A stretch of DNA of 64,000 bases from Clostridiaceae bacterium (GTDB taxonomy: Bacteria; Bacillota; Clostridia; Lachnospirales; Lachnospiraceae). Made by a program: the position numbers and the translations under genes. The notes under the pieces were generated by a model that had not been told where the DNA came from, searched no databases, and worked only from the letters and a program-made list of their open reading frames with translations. Below, one piece after another: positions 18,913-27,046 of the stretch. The stretch covers positions 1 to 64,000 of the forward strand of contig QXWR01000026.1 in assembly GCA_009911065.1 (NCBI GenBank), given 5' to 3'. Positions within the stretch are counted from its first letter, which is position 1. Each line of letters begins with the position of its first letter.

Positions 18913-18929
18913 CTAGAGCGTATCTGAAA
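18913..18929. repeat. 17-nt motif shared with 10152-10168
   Basis: CTAGAGCGTATCTGAAA, inverted relative to the copy near DUF2752, one mismatch. It lies in the 456-bp gap between galT and the Gx transporter, about 75 bp before the palindromic element. The remainder of the gap from 18713 to 19002 holds no gene I can support. Confidence 0.45.
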
Positions 18930-19002
18930 AATTGTTTTGTCATCTCATGATCCAAAACACATTCTTGTGAAATGGATGGCTGTTTCTATCAAATAATACA
19001 GC

Positions 19003-19168
19003 CTAGTATAACTCGATTTAAATACCTTTCATTTTCGATGCGGATGCTTTTTCGATAGCACAAAGGAAAAAGCGGAGGCGTAGTGGTGCTACGTTGAGCA
19101 TTTTTCCTTTGTGCTATCGGGAAAGCAGACCAGCGAAATGTAAGGTTATTTAAATCGAGTTATACTAG
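19003..19168. mobile_element. 166-bp palindromic MITE-like element
   Basis: Perfect 21-bp terminal inverted repeats beginning CTAGTATAACTCGATTT bound the element, with imperfect extension (CATTTTCG/CGAAATG). An inner stem pairs CGATAGCACAAAGG (19053-19066) with CCTTTGTGCTATCG (19106-19119). An innermost stem pairs CGTAG (19079-19083) with CTACG (19089-19093). The whole element can fold into one long hairpin and has no coding capacity. It ends directly at the stop codon of the Gx transporter. The form suggests a non-autonomous palindromic repeat, and possibly a terminator for that gene. Confidence 0.75.
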
Positions 19169-19696
19169 TCATTGATCTTTCATTCCCCCCATCATAGGCC
19201 GAATCCGATCAGCTACCACCCCACCTAAAAGCCCGATCACTGCGCCTGCTGTCACTCCCGCTGCTAAAAGAGCTGGTAAATAAATAAAGACCCCTCCTGT
19301 TCTGGTTACAAAGGCTGCCACTGCCAGTTGTCCCACATTATGAAACACACCGCCAAAAATACTGACACCCACCGTTCCAAACCAGCCGCTCTTTTTTGCA
19401 CCAATCATAGCAAGTAAACTAACTGCCCCGCCAGCCAAACCATAAATCATGCTAAAGGTATTGCCAAAAGTAAATCCTACCAATACAATCCGTACCAAAG
19501 ATATGATAACTACACCTGTGACTCCAATGGTATACAGTCCCACAATACCAACTAAATTTGCCAGCCCCAGCTTCATTCCCGGCGCTGGCATGGGAACTGG
19601 AATCATGGCTTCCACATAACTAAACACAAATCCCAAACTAATCAGCATCCCGTACAGCGCTGCCTTTTGTCCTCTGCTTCGGTCTCTTTCTCTCAT
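19169..19696 (-). CDS. Gx transporter family / heptaprenyl diphosphate synthase component I-like protein
   Basis: 175 aa, strongly hydrophobic with about five membrane segments. It has the family start KAALYGMLISLGFVFSYVEAMIP and the PAPGMKLGLANLVGI segment. The fold resembles substrate-binding S components of ECF transporters; members are often annotated heptaprenyl diphosphate synthase component I, but that activity is unproven. The usual NusG-II/FMN-binding neighbours are not here. Its stop codon is flush with the end of the palindromic element, which may have replaced the original 3' flank. Confidence 0.8.
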   Translation of the reverse strand: MRERDRSRGQKAALYGMLISLGFVFSYVEAMIPVPMPAPGMKLGLANLVGIVGLYTIGVTGVVIISLVRIVLVGFTFGNTFSMIYGLAGGAVSLLAMIGAKKSGWFGTVGVSIFGGVFHNVGQLAVAAFVTRTGGVFIYLPALLAAGVTAGAVIGLLGGVVADRIRPMMGGMKDQ

Positions 19697-19838
19697 TTCA
19701 TCCCTATCTCCATATCATCGTCAACTGTCCGTGTAAGCACAGCGCTTGGTTCATTGCCCGCAAAAATAAAATAATACAGGTTATTTTTGAACAAAAGTAT
19801 ATCAAAATATAATTGTTCTGTAAACAATGAAATGAATA

Positions 19839-19879
19839 AGAATACTGGCACCCATGCCACGCACAGATGCCAGTACTCA
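19839..19879 (-). terminator. metK terminator
   Basis: On the minus strand GAGTACTGGCA and TGCCAGTATTC form an 11-bp stem (one G-U) with a 17-nt loop, followed by TTATTC. It lies 40 nt after the metK stop. Confidence 0.75.
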
Positions 19880-19919
19880 GTTTCCTTATTTTTTCATAAA
19901 TAGCTTACAAAAATAAATC

Positions 19920-21110
19920 TTATCCTAAATATTTCTTTAACACATCCACTTTGTCCAGACGCTCCCAGGGCAAATCCAAATCCGTTCTTCCAAAATGTCC
20001 ATAGGCTGCAGTCTGTTTGTAAATCGGTCTTCTAAGATCCAGCATTTTAATAATTCCCGCCGGACGAAGATCAAAGTTCTCACGGATAATCTCCACCAGC
20101 TTCTCATTGGAAACTTTTCCGGTTCCGAAAGTATCTACCATAATCGAAGTGGGGTAAGCCACTCCAATGGCGTAGGAAAGCTGAATCTCACATTTATCTG
20201 CCAGCCCTGCAGCCACCAGATTTTTAGCCGCATAGCGGGCGGCATAGGCAGCTGACCGGTCCACTTTCGTACAGTCCTTGCCGGAAAATGCGCCGCCGCC
20301 GTGACGGGCATAACCGCCGTATGTATCCACAATAATCTTTCTGCCAGTGACTCCGCTGTCTCCATGAGGTCCGCCGATGACAAAACGTCCTGTGGGATTT
20401 ACGAAAAATTTTGTATTCTCATCAATCATATCTGCAGGCAGAATCGGATCAAAAATATATGTTTTCACATCTTTGTGAATCTGTTCCTGTTCCACATCTG
20501 CATCATGCTGAGTAGAAAGAACCACTGCTTCCAGACGAAGCGGCTTGCCGTTTTCATCGTATTCCACCGTCACCTGACTTTTGCCGTCTGGACGAAGATA
20601 GGGCAAAGTGCCGTCTTTTCTTACCTTAGTCAGCTGAAGAGTCAGCTTATGAGCAAGAGCAATAGGATAAGGCATATATTCTTCGGTCTCATTGCTGGCA
20701 AAACCAAACATCATGCCCTGATCCCCAGCGCCAATGGCATCCAGTTCGCTGTCACTCATCCGGTTCTCCTTGGCTTCCAATGCCTTATTAACGCCCATAG
20801 CAATATCTGTGGACTGTTCATCCAAAGCCACAATGACACCGCAGGTAGCACAGTCAAAACCATACTCAGCCTTGTCATAACCGATCTCTTTTACCGTCTC
20901 CCGAACCAGCTTCTGAATGTCCACATAGGCATTGGTAGTGATCTCTCCCATTACCAGCACAAGTCCTGTGGTGGTGCAGGTTTCACAAGCCACACGGCTC
21001 ATTGGGTCCTGGGCCATCAGAGCATCCAGCACCGCGTCGGAAATTGCATCGCACATTTTATCTGGATGGCCTTCTGTTACGGATTCTGATGTAAACAATA
21101 ATTTTTCCAC
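19920..21110 (-). CDS. metK: S-adenosylmethionine synthetase
   Basis: 396 aa from a GTG start at 21110, with AAAGGAGG at an 8-nt spacing; the in-frame ATG at 21146 would add 12 residues with no good site. It makes SAM from methionine and ATP. Motifs are the N-terminal [19 protein letters not shown], the hexapeptide [10 protein letters not shown], and [14 protein letters not shown] with [16 protein letters not shown]. It is preceded by a SAM-I riboswitch and leader terminator, so high SAM should repress it. Confidence 0.98.
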   Translation of the reverse strand: MEKLLFTSESVTEGHPDKMCDAISDAVLDALMAQDPMSRVACETCTTTGLVLVMGEITTNAYVDIQKLVRETVKEIGYDKAEYGFDCATCGVIVALDEQSTDIAMGVNKALEAKENRMSDSELDAIGAGDQGMMFGFASNETEEYMPYPIALAHKLTLQLTKVRKDGTLPYLRPDGKSQVTVEYDENGKPLRLEAVVLSTQHDADVEQEQIHKDVKTYIFDPILPADMIDENTKFFVNPTGRFVIGGPHGDSGVTGRKIIVDTYGGYARHGGGAFSGKDCTKVDRSAAYAARYAAKNLVAAGLADKCEIQLSYAIGVAYPTSIMVDTFGTGKVSNEKLVEIIRENFDLRPAGIIKMLDLRRPIYKQTAAYGHFGRTDLDLPWERLDKVDVLKKYLG

Positions 21111-21175
21111 TGAAAAATCCTCCTTTGAATCGAAAAAGCTCCTCACGGATTTTTGTCAGTCCAAAAATCCGGACA

Positions 21176-21210
21176 AAAGAAAAGTCCGAAGCAATACATA
21201 CGTCGGACTT
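21176..21210 (-). terminator. Leader terminator of the metK riboswitch
   Basis: On the minus strand AAGTCCGA pairs with TCGGACTT around a 13-nt loop and is followed by TTCTTTTG, between the aptamer and the metK start. In SAM-I switches, SAM binding lets this hairpin form. Confidence 0.8.
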
Positions 21211-21230
21211 GATATTCTTTGCACACCAAA

Positions 21231-21350
21231 TCCTCTTATTGCTCGATTTCTCGCTCAGGTTGGCACCTTCCGGGAAGAATCTAAAGACGCTTACTCCGGG
21301 GTTGCCGTGACTTCACAGATCCTATGTATCTCCATCACTCTGAATAAGGG
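21231..21350 (-). promoter_or_regulatory. SAM-I (S-box) riboswitch
   Basis: Minus-strand aptamer upstream of metK. The P1 strands CTTATT and AATAAG bracket the element. Conserved S-box segments are CAGAGTGATGGAGATA, CACGGCAACCCC, AGGTGCCAACCTG and GAGCGAGAA. It is followed by an intrinsic terminator, so regulation is by transcription attenuation. Confidence 0.95.
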
Positions 21351-21392
21351 ATATTACGCACTTTTCAATTGTTATTGTCTGTTACATTTTTT

Positions 21393-21421
21393 ATCATAAC
21401 AGATTCAACCACAGGTGTCAA
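21393..21421 (-). promoter_or_regulatory. metK leader promoter
   Basis: On the minus strand TTGACA (21416-21421), 17-nt spacer, TATGAT (21393-21398), placing the transcript start about 35 nt before the riboswitch P1 stem. Confidence 0.85.
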
Positions 21422-21434
21422 GACAGGAATCTTT

Positions 21435-23813
21435 TTAAAATGCAAATTCCTCCTGTAATATATAGGGAATCCGAATCCAATATTCTTCCTGACGGAAAGG
21501 ACTCTCCCGATCGGTCAGCACAATCTTCAGCCACCCATCCCCTGCATTTTTCATGGTACAGGTCTGCTTTCTCCCGGTTTCTCCATCGGTCAGGTAGCTC
21601 CAGTAAGATTCGGATTCTCCCATCTTTTCCAAAGCTCCAGCCATAATGCGCTTCTGCTCCCAATCCATAAAGAGGCACACGCCTCCATCCCGGATTCCGA
21701 TCAAATCTCCTGGCAGCTTTCCCACCTCTTCCTCCCCGGTAAAGTCTGTTCGAACTCTCCTTAAAGGTTTGGGAAACGTACCTTCATTGGTCCATCCGCC
21801 ATAGTAAATATACCCATCGTAATAGCACCACCCGTCCGTCACTCCGTAGCGGGCATTATAAACTTGACGGTCACTGCCATCCAGACGAATACTCACCAAA
21901 CAGGAACGCTTGACGCTTATGACAGTACCCTCTGCAAACCCTTCATAGATCACCCGGTCTTTTGTCAAAACCACTTTTCTGTGGCTTCCTTTTTCCATAT
22001 GCACCAAAGACTCCAGCGTTTCATTCTTGCCGTCTTTGCTTCGGGCCATTTCCATCCGGTCATAGGGAATGTGATATAGGTTTAAATATTTATATTCCGA
22101 CTTCTCCATATCCAAATATTCTTCTGGCGTCCGCAGATAATAGTCATAACCATCCCGTTCAAACAGCCATTGACTTTCTTTTACTTCCCCCTTGGGATTG
22201 TGAACCTCCCTGCCGTCTCCGTAAAACAAAAACACCTGAGTAAGTTCCTGATTTTTTGGATCATAATAGCCATAGTACAAATCAATCATCCGTCCCTCTG
22301 ATTCTTTGGCCCCTGCTGCCCCCAGTATTCCAACCTGTCCATCCTCCATTTTCATCATATGGCATCCCAACTGTAAATCTCCCTTGCCAAACAGCATTCC
22401 CCTGTCTTGTCCATAGCCACGATTTATCCAAAAGCGCTCTTCATCGGAAATTTCTTCATTTTTTAAAACACTTTTACCTGGAACCACCTGCTCCAACATG
22501 GCAGCCAGCTCTTCTCCCCCATTTATATCTGGTATAAATGCCTGTTGCCTCCACACACCATCTTCCTGACGCTGAAAAGAAAAGAGTCCAAAATCTCCAT
22601 GAAACACAACCTCTTTATCAGAGGCATAATCCAAAACCACCTTGGATACCCCATCTCGTTCCTCCTCTGGACTTGTATCTCCAGACAAAATCCATCCTCC
22701 TACCTTCCAAGAGGCCAGCCACTGGGAATCCGGCTTTTGATTCAAATGAATCATCGTTTCTCCATTGTCCAGCTTTCCTGCCACAAATACGCTGACAGGG
22801 CCATCCCCTCCCGCCAATATAAGTGAATCTCCATCCTCTTGTTCCTTTGACATTTCATTTTGTTTTGGATTGGTCATCAATCCTGCCGCTGCCACTAACA
22901 ATAAAACCACTGCCGCTACCGTACACCAGACACCTGGTTTATGATAAGCCAATACATTTCGGATTCTTTTTCCAGTATGATTTTTTCCAAAGGCGAGAGG
23001 AAGAAGTCCGCTTTTTTTCTCTGCTTCCCCGAGTAAAACCAGAGAATAAGCTTTTTTCACATCCCGGCCAAGAATCTTTAGAACCTGTTCGTCACAGGAC
23101 ATTTCCATATCCATACACATGCCTCGAAAACCGGCCCATGCCAAAGGATTAAACCAATGAATCCCTACCATAACAAGTCCAAGCGCCTTAATAAGATAAT
23201 CCTTTCTGCGAATATGAACCATCTCGTGACATAAAATATAGTCCCGCTTTTCCTTCTTTAAGGCGGCAGGCAAATAAACCACCGGAAAAAATATTCCCAG
23301 TACAAAAGCTCCGTCAATTTGATCCGACTCTTTCACTTTCGCAGAGCTAGATTCCACGCCGTCTGCCTTTACTGCTGTAGCAAGCTTTTGCCGAAGTTTC
23401 GCCAACTGCCAAAGGTGATAGCCTGCAAACAAAATCATCCCCCCAATCCAGATTAAAAAACCTATTGCCAGCCACACCTGAATCGGATTCACGGAATATT
23501 CTGGATGACCGGCGAAAAGGCTTTCTCCCATCATCTGGTTTACCGTCCGGTCCACCCATATTACCCCTGTCTCTATCTCTGGTTCTGCCTGATAAATAAT
23601 ATCCTGCTTCACAGGTTCCGGATTAACTGGAAACAAAGAAAAGGAGGAGAAAACCGTCACCGGACATAAAAAACGAAACAACACAATCCACCAAAGGCTG
23701 TAGGAAAATCCTTTTGGCAGACGCCTTAGAAGCAACCGCAAAACAAACACCAGCAAAACGGTACAGCCAGCTGCAAAGCTCCTGTTAAAAAGATGTATCA
23801 TCACTCGTTCCAT
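21435..23813 (-). CDS. BlaR1/MecR1-type M56 membrane metallopeptidase with a large C-terminal sensor region
   Basis: 792 aa. The N-terminal ~310 residues are an M56 domain with membrane segments (about 12-30, 40-60, 113-133, 295-313) and the cytoplasmic zinc motif HEMVH at 196-200 plus the downstream CDE (240-242). The remaining ~480 residues are predicted extracellular. They do not resemble a penicillin-binding sensor: there are GDG/YYDGYIYYGGW-type repeats as in beta-propeller-like DUF5050 regions. The blaI-like gene overlaps its start by 13 nt. By analogy, ligand sensing would lead to cleavage of the BlaI repressor. The ligand is unknown; antibiotic sensing cannot be assumed. Confidence 0.85.
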   Translation of the reverse strand: MERVMIHLFNRSFAAGCTVLLVFVLRLLLRRLPKGFSYSLWWIVLFRFLCPVTVFSSFSLFPVNPEPVKQDIIYQAEPEIETGVIWVDRTVNQMMGESLFAGHPEYSVNPIQVWLAIGFLIWIGGMILFAGYHLWQLAKLRQKLATAVKADGVESSSAKVKESDQIDGAFVLGIFFPVVYLPAALKKEKRDYILCHEMVHIRRKDYLIKALGLVMVGIHWFNPLAWAGFRGMCMDMEMSCDEQVLKILGRDVKKAYSLVLLGEAEKKSGLLPLAFGKNHTGKRIRNVLAYHKPGVWCTVAAVVLLLVAAAGLMTNPKQNEMSKEQEDGDSLILAGGDGPVSVFVAGKLDNGETMIHLNQKPDSQWLASWKVGGWILSGDTSPEEERDGVSKVVLDYASDKEVVFHGDFGLFSFQRQEDGVWRQQAFIPDINGGEELAAMLEQVVPGKSVLKNEEISDEERFWINRGYGQDRGMLFGKGDLQLGCHMMKMEDGQVGILGAAGAKESEGRMIDLYYGYYDPKNQELTQVFLFYGDGREVHNPKGEVKESQWLFERDGYDYYLRTPEEYLDMEKSEYKYLNLYHIPYDRMEMARSKDGKNETLESLVHMEKGSHRKVVLTKDRVIYEGFAEGTVISVKRSCLVSIRLDGSDRQVYNARYGVTDGWCYYDGYIYYGGWTNEGTFPKPLRRVRTDFTGEEEVGKLPGDLIGIRDGGVCLFMDWEQKRIMAGALEKMGESESYWSYLTDGETGRKQTCTMKNAGDGWLKIVLTDRESPFRQEEYWIRIPYILQEEFAF

Positions 23814-24172
23814 TCATCCACCGCCTTGTCGATCATTGTACGAATTTCCGCCGCTTCCTCCTTCGTCAGCTTTCTGCCAGACAAAAATGCAGTGACAAAA
23901 GCAGGAAGAGAACCGCCGAAATTCTTATCCACCACTGCCTTGCTTTCCGTTCTCTGCACTTCCTGCCTCTTCACCAGGGACGTCACCACAGCTTGTTCGT
24001 TTTTTACAAATCCTCTCTGAGAAAGCTTTTTCAAAACCGTAAAGCAAGTAGACTTTTTCCATCCCAGCTGCTCCAGACTTAATCGGGCCAGCTCCATAGA
24101 CTTGATTGGTTCCTTCTCCCAAATCAGGTTCATCAATCTGTATTCCCCGTCATACAACTTCTTTTCCTCCAT
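23801..24172 (-). CDS. BlaI/MecI/CopY-family repressor
   Basis: 123 aa winged-helix repressor with a typical start (LYDGEYRLMNLIWEKEPIKS) and recognition region GWKKSTCFTVLKKLSQRGFV, then a C-terminal dimerisation helix. It is co-transcribed with the overlapping M56 peptidase gene. A dyad overlapping its promoter (24222-24237) is a plausible autoregulatory operator. Confidence 0.9.
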   Translation of the reverse strand: MEEKKLYDGEYRLMNLIWEKEPIKSMELARLSLEQLGWKKSTCFTVLKKLSQRGFVKNEQAVVTSLVKRQEVQRTESKAVVDKNFGGSLPAFVTAFLSGRKLTKEEAAEIRTMIDKAVDEWNE

Positions 24173-24220
24173 TGTTTCCTCCCTTCAAAAGGTCTATTGC
24201 AATCGTCCTATCTCTATTTA

Positions 24221-24249
24221 AGTCTATCATAATAGACCCTTTCTGTCAA
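24221..24249 (-). promoter_or_regulatory. Promoter and candidate operator of the BlaI/M56 pair
   Basis: On the minus strand TTGACA (24244-24249), 17-nt spacer, TAGACT (24221-24226). A perfect dyad GTCTAT-CATA-ATAGAC (24222-24237) covers the -10 and part of the spacer. A further single GTCTAT half-site lies at 24192-24197. This is not the classical TACAnnTGTA box of staphylococcal BlaI, so the operator assignment is inference from position and symmetry. Confidence 0.65.
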
Positions 24250-24286
24250 CCATCACAATCCCAACAGCAAATCATAATTGGATAAC

Positions 24287-24321
24287 AAAAGCGGAGAAGA
24301 AAATTTCCTCTCCGCTTTTTT
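24287..24321 (-). terminator. Terminator of the secreted wall-binding protein gene
   Basis: Minus-strand hairpin with arms AAAAGCGGAGAGG and TTCTCCGCTTTT, 20 nt after the stop codon at 24342. Confidence 0.8.
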
Positions 24322-24341
24322 GACCTTAATTTATCGATTTA

Positions 24342-25367
24342 TCAGGGAATCCAAACGCCATTGGCATCTACCCAATATCCATCTGGTGTGACGGTATTGG
24401 TCATCATTGCTCCCTGGCCGCTTCCCTCTCTAGGATCACAGTAATACCACTTTCCATCGCTGGCCTGAATCCATCCAGTCCGCATATAAGCGTTATCATC
24501 AAAGCAATACCAGATATTTTTAATCATTACCCAGCCACCGCGGGAATAATTGCCATCCGGCCACCGATACTGCCAGCCAATGTCATTTCTCTGCCACACC
24601 CCTTCCACAGGTGCGCTGCCAGGTGCTCCAAGGCCATTATTATTTCCTGTGCTAGTCTGATAAGTGCCATTTTTCACTGCATTAGCAGTATCTTCATCAA
24701 TGTAGAGAGAATCTGACTCGTACCAGTCTCCCCGCTTGGAATTGCTGTTAATGGCCCGAACCTTAAAATAGTATTCCCCTTCCCGATTCATGCTGCTGGT
24801 AAAATCATAATATTCATTGGTAGTAGTCACCACAGAACCCACGGAAGTGTTGCCCCGATACAAACGAAGCTGATAACTTTTCGCCCCGTCTGTTGTTTCC
24901 CATCTTGCTACCGGAGTGTCATCTCCTTCCCATTCTACAGACTCAATCTCCAAACTGCCTTCCAAGGCATCCAGCTTTACCGTGACAATCAGCACTGACT
25001 TATTGTCTTCCCGGTGAGATGTCACATAAGTAGCGTCATCGCCGCTTAACTTTACTTTGGATTTGCTCATGGTATCAAAATAATAATCATTGGCAGCTTC
25101 CAAAGTTACCTCAATTCTTGGCACATCACCGCTCGTCCACTGGCCATCGTCATTGACAACCGATACATCCTCCACCGAGTAAGTGTTGGCGTCTGTAGTA
25201 ACAGATACATCGCTGCTGTCACCGCCAGCCTGAATGGAAGACTGAACCCGCAAAGACACCTGATTGATCTTTGTCCGTTCTTCTGCTGCCATCACATTCC
25301 CTGCGAGGGCTATTGTCAGCAGACACACGCCCCCAATCCTCAACCACTCTTTTTTCCACTGTTTCAT
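24342..25367 (-). CDS. Secreted protein with fibronectin-like and cell-wall-binding repeats
   Basis: 341 aa from the ATG at 25367, preceded by AGGAGG at 8 nt; the longer frame upstream lacks a site. Signal peptide KKEWLRIGGVCLLTIALAG ends near VMAA. A beta-rich middle region follows, then an FN3-like segment (VARWETTDGAKSYQLRLYRG... YYFKVRAINS), and C-terminal aromatic repeats (GWQYRWPDGNY, IWYCFDDNAYMRTGWIQ, KWYYCDP) like choline/cell-wall-binding repeats. It is probably exported by Sec and held at the wall. Substrate unknown. Confidence 0.85.
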   Translation of the reverse strand: MKQWKKEWLRIGGVCLLTIALAGNVMAAEERTKINQVSLRVQSSIQAGGDSSDVSVTTDANTYSVEDVSVVNDDGQWTSGDVPRIEVTLEAANDYYFDTMSKSKVKLSGDDATYVTSHREDNKSVLIVTVKLDALEGSLEIESVEWEGDDTPVARWETTDGAKSYQLRLYRGNTSVGSVVTTTNEYYDFTSSMNREGEYYFKVRAINSNSKRGDWYESDSLYIDEDTANAVKNGTYQTSTGNNNGLGAPGSAPVEGVWQRNDIGWQYRWPDGNYSRGGWVMIKNIWYCFDDNAYMRTGWIQASDGKWYYCDPREGSGQGAMMTNTVTPDGYWVDANGVWIP

Positions 25368-25534
25368 ACTTTTACCTCCTTCTCCCGGATTCTTATCCTT
25401 GTTTTCCTCTATTATCATAATATCCGGAAAAAATGTATAAAGTGTGAAAAAAAAGTAACAATTACCAGTCGTATTTTCTACAATTTCCTTACTATTGAAT
25501 TTTCTTTTTATTTCTACGGGATAAACCTTTAGTT

Positions 25535-26827
25535 TCAACCAACTTTCAATCGAAATTTATTGGCCATCTTTTCTGAGTCTACAATCTCAATACACGCTCC
25601 CAGCTTTTTCAGTTTCTCTGCAAAGCACTCATATCCCCGCTGAATATATCCGATCTCATCCACCACTGTAAATCCCTCTGCTGCCAGTCCGGCCAGCACA
25701 AGCGCTGCCCCTGCCCGCAGATCTGGCGTCTCCACCTGTGCGCCGGTAAATCCTTTCACACCGTCGATTACAGCCACATTGCCTTCCACCTTAATGTTGC
25801 CGCCCATTCGGGTCAGCTCATCCACATATTTAAAGCGGTTTTCAAAAATGCTCTCTGCAATCATGCTGGTGCCTTCAGTCAATGCCAAAGTCACTGCCAT
25901 CTGAGGCTGCATGTCCGTAGGAAATCCCGGATAAGGCAATGTCTTAATGTTGGTGGAATGCTGTCTTGGCCTGCCTACCACCCGAACCTCATCGTCTCCT
26001 TCAATCACCTCGCAGCCAATCTCCAGCAGCTTCGCGGAAATTGCTTCCAGATGTTTGGGAATCACATTCTTTACTGTAATATCTCCCCGCGTAACTGCAG
26101 CGCCGCACATAAAGGTGCCTGCCTCAATCTGATCTGGAATGATGGAATATTCTGTCCCATGAAAGCTTCTAACTCCCCGAATCCGGATAATATCCGTTCC
26201 TGCGCCCTTAATGTTGGCGCCCATACTGTTGAGGAAATTAGCCACATCCACCACATGAGGCTCTTTGGCAGCATTTTCCAAAATTGTCTGTCCCTCTGCC
26301 AGGGCGGCAGCCATCATAATATTAATCGTAGCCCCCACAGACACCACATCCAAATATATATGTCCTCCCACCAAATCAATGGCATGGGCTACTACTGCGC
26401 CCCGTTCAATCTCAATCTTCGCTCCAAGGGCGCGGAATCCCTTAAGATGCTGATCAATCGGTCTGCTCCCAATGTTACATCCTCCCGGAAGAGGAACTTC
26501 CGCACTTTTATATTTCCCAAGCAATGCTCCTATCAGATAATAGGAGGCACGAATTTTCCGAATATAGTCATCATCCACTGACACTTCATGAATCGTAGAC
26601 GCATTAATCCGAACCGTGTGGCGGTCCAGACGGTCCACACGGGCGCCAATCTCCTGTATTGCTTCCAACATTACATTAATATCCCGCACATCTGGCAGGT
26701 TGTCAATCACCACATCTTCGTCTGTCATAATCGAAGCCGCAAGTATTCCCAGTGCGGCGTTCTTTGCACCGCTGATTTGTACTTCTCCTACAAGTGGGTT
26801 GCCGCCCTTCATAATATACTGATTCAT
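25535..26827 (-). CDS. murA: UDP-N-acetylglucosamine 1-carboxyvinyltransferase
   Basis: 430 aa from the ATG at 26827, preceded by GAGGTG; an upstream TTG in frame (26854) is a weaker choice. It catalyses the first committed step of peptidoglycan synthesis (PEP plus UDP-GlcNAc). Motifs are KGGNPLVGEVQISGAKNAAL, the loop PLPGGCNIGSRPIDQHLKGF with the fosfomycin-target Cys, and the C-terminal RAGAALVLAGLAAEG. The Cys is present, so fosfomycin binding is not excluded by sequence. Followed by the secreted wall-binding protein gene after a 167-nt gap. Confidence 0.97.
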   Translation of the reverse strand: MNQYIMKGGNPLVGEVQISGAKNAALGILAASIMTDEDVVIDNLPDVRDINVMLEAIQEIGARVDRLDRHTVRINASTIHEVSVDDDYIRKIRASYYLIGALLGKYKSAEVPLPGGCNIGSRPIDQHLKGFRALGAKIEIERGAVVAHAIDLVGGHIYLDVVSVGATINIMMAAALAEGQTILENAAKEPHVVDVANFLNSMGANIKGAGTDIIRIRGVRSFHGTEYSIIPDQIEAGTFMCGAAVTRGDITVKNVIPKHLEAISAKLLEIGCEVIEGDDEVRVVGRPRQHSTNIKTLPYPGFPTDMQPQMAVTLALTEGTSMIAESIFENRFKYVDELTRMGGNIKVEGNVAVIDGVKGFTGAQVETPDLRAGAALVLAGLAAEGFTVVDEIGYIQRGYECFAEKLKKLGACIEIVDSEKMANKFRLKVG

Positions 26828-26942
26828 TCCACACCTCTGTTTACTACTCGTCAATTTTCCATCGTCTCATGTCTATTCCCAAAGATGTCTCTGTCGTCAA
26901 ATCATTACAAAAATATTAAAAAATAATTTACTCTTCTTAATG

Positions 26943-26970
26943 ATTATACCACAGAATTGAAATTTGTAAA
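26943..26970 (-). promoter_or_regulatory. murA promoter
   Basis: On the minus strand TTTACA (26965-26970), 16-nt spacer, TATAAT (26943-26948), about 115 nt before the murA start. Confidence 0.6.
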
Positions 26971-27046
26971 GGGTTGGAATTTTTTATCCATAATCTGCCA
27001 TCCTTTTGGTTCCTTATCAAGGCAAATCTATGTAATCCGTCCGTTC

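Noticed and set aside
21435-24172. Beta-lactam resistance operon
   Set aside because: BlaI and M56 homologues alone do not imply resistance; there is no beta-lactamase or PBP gene and the sensor domain is different.
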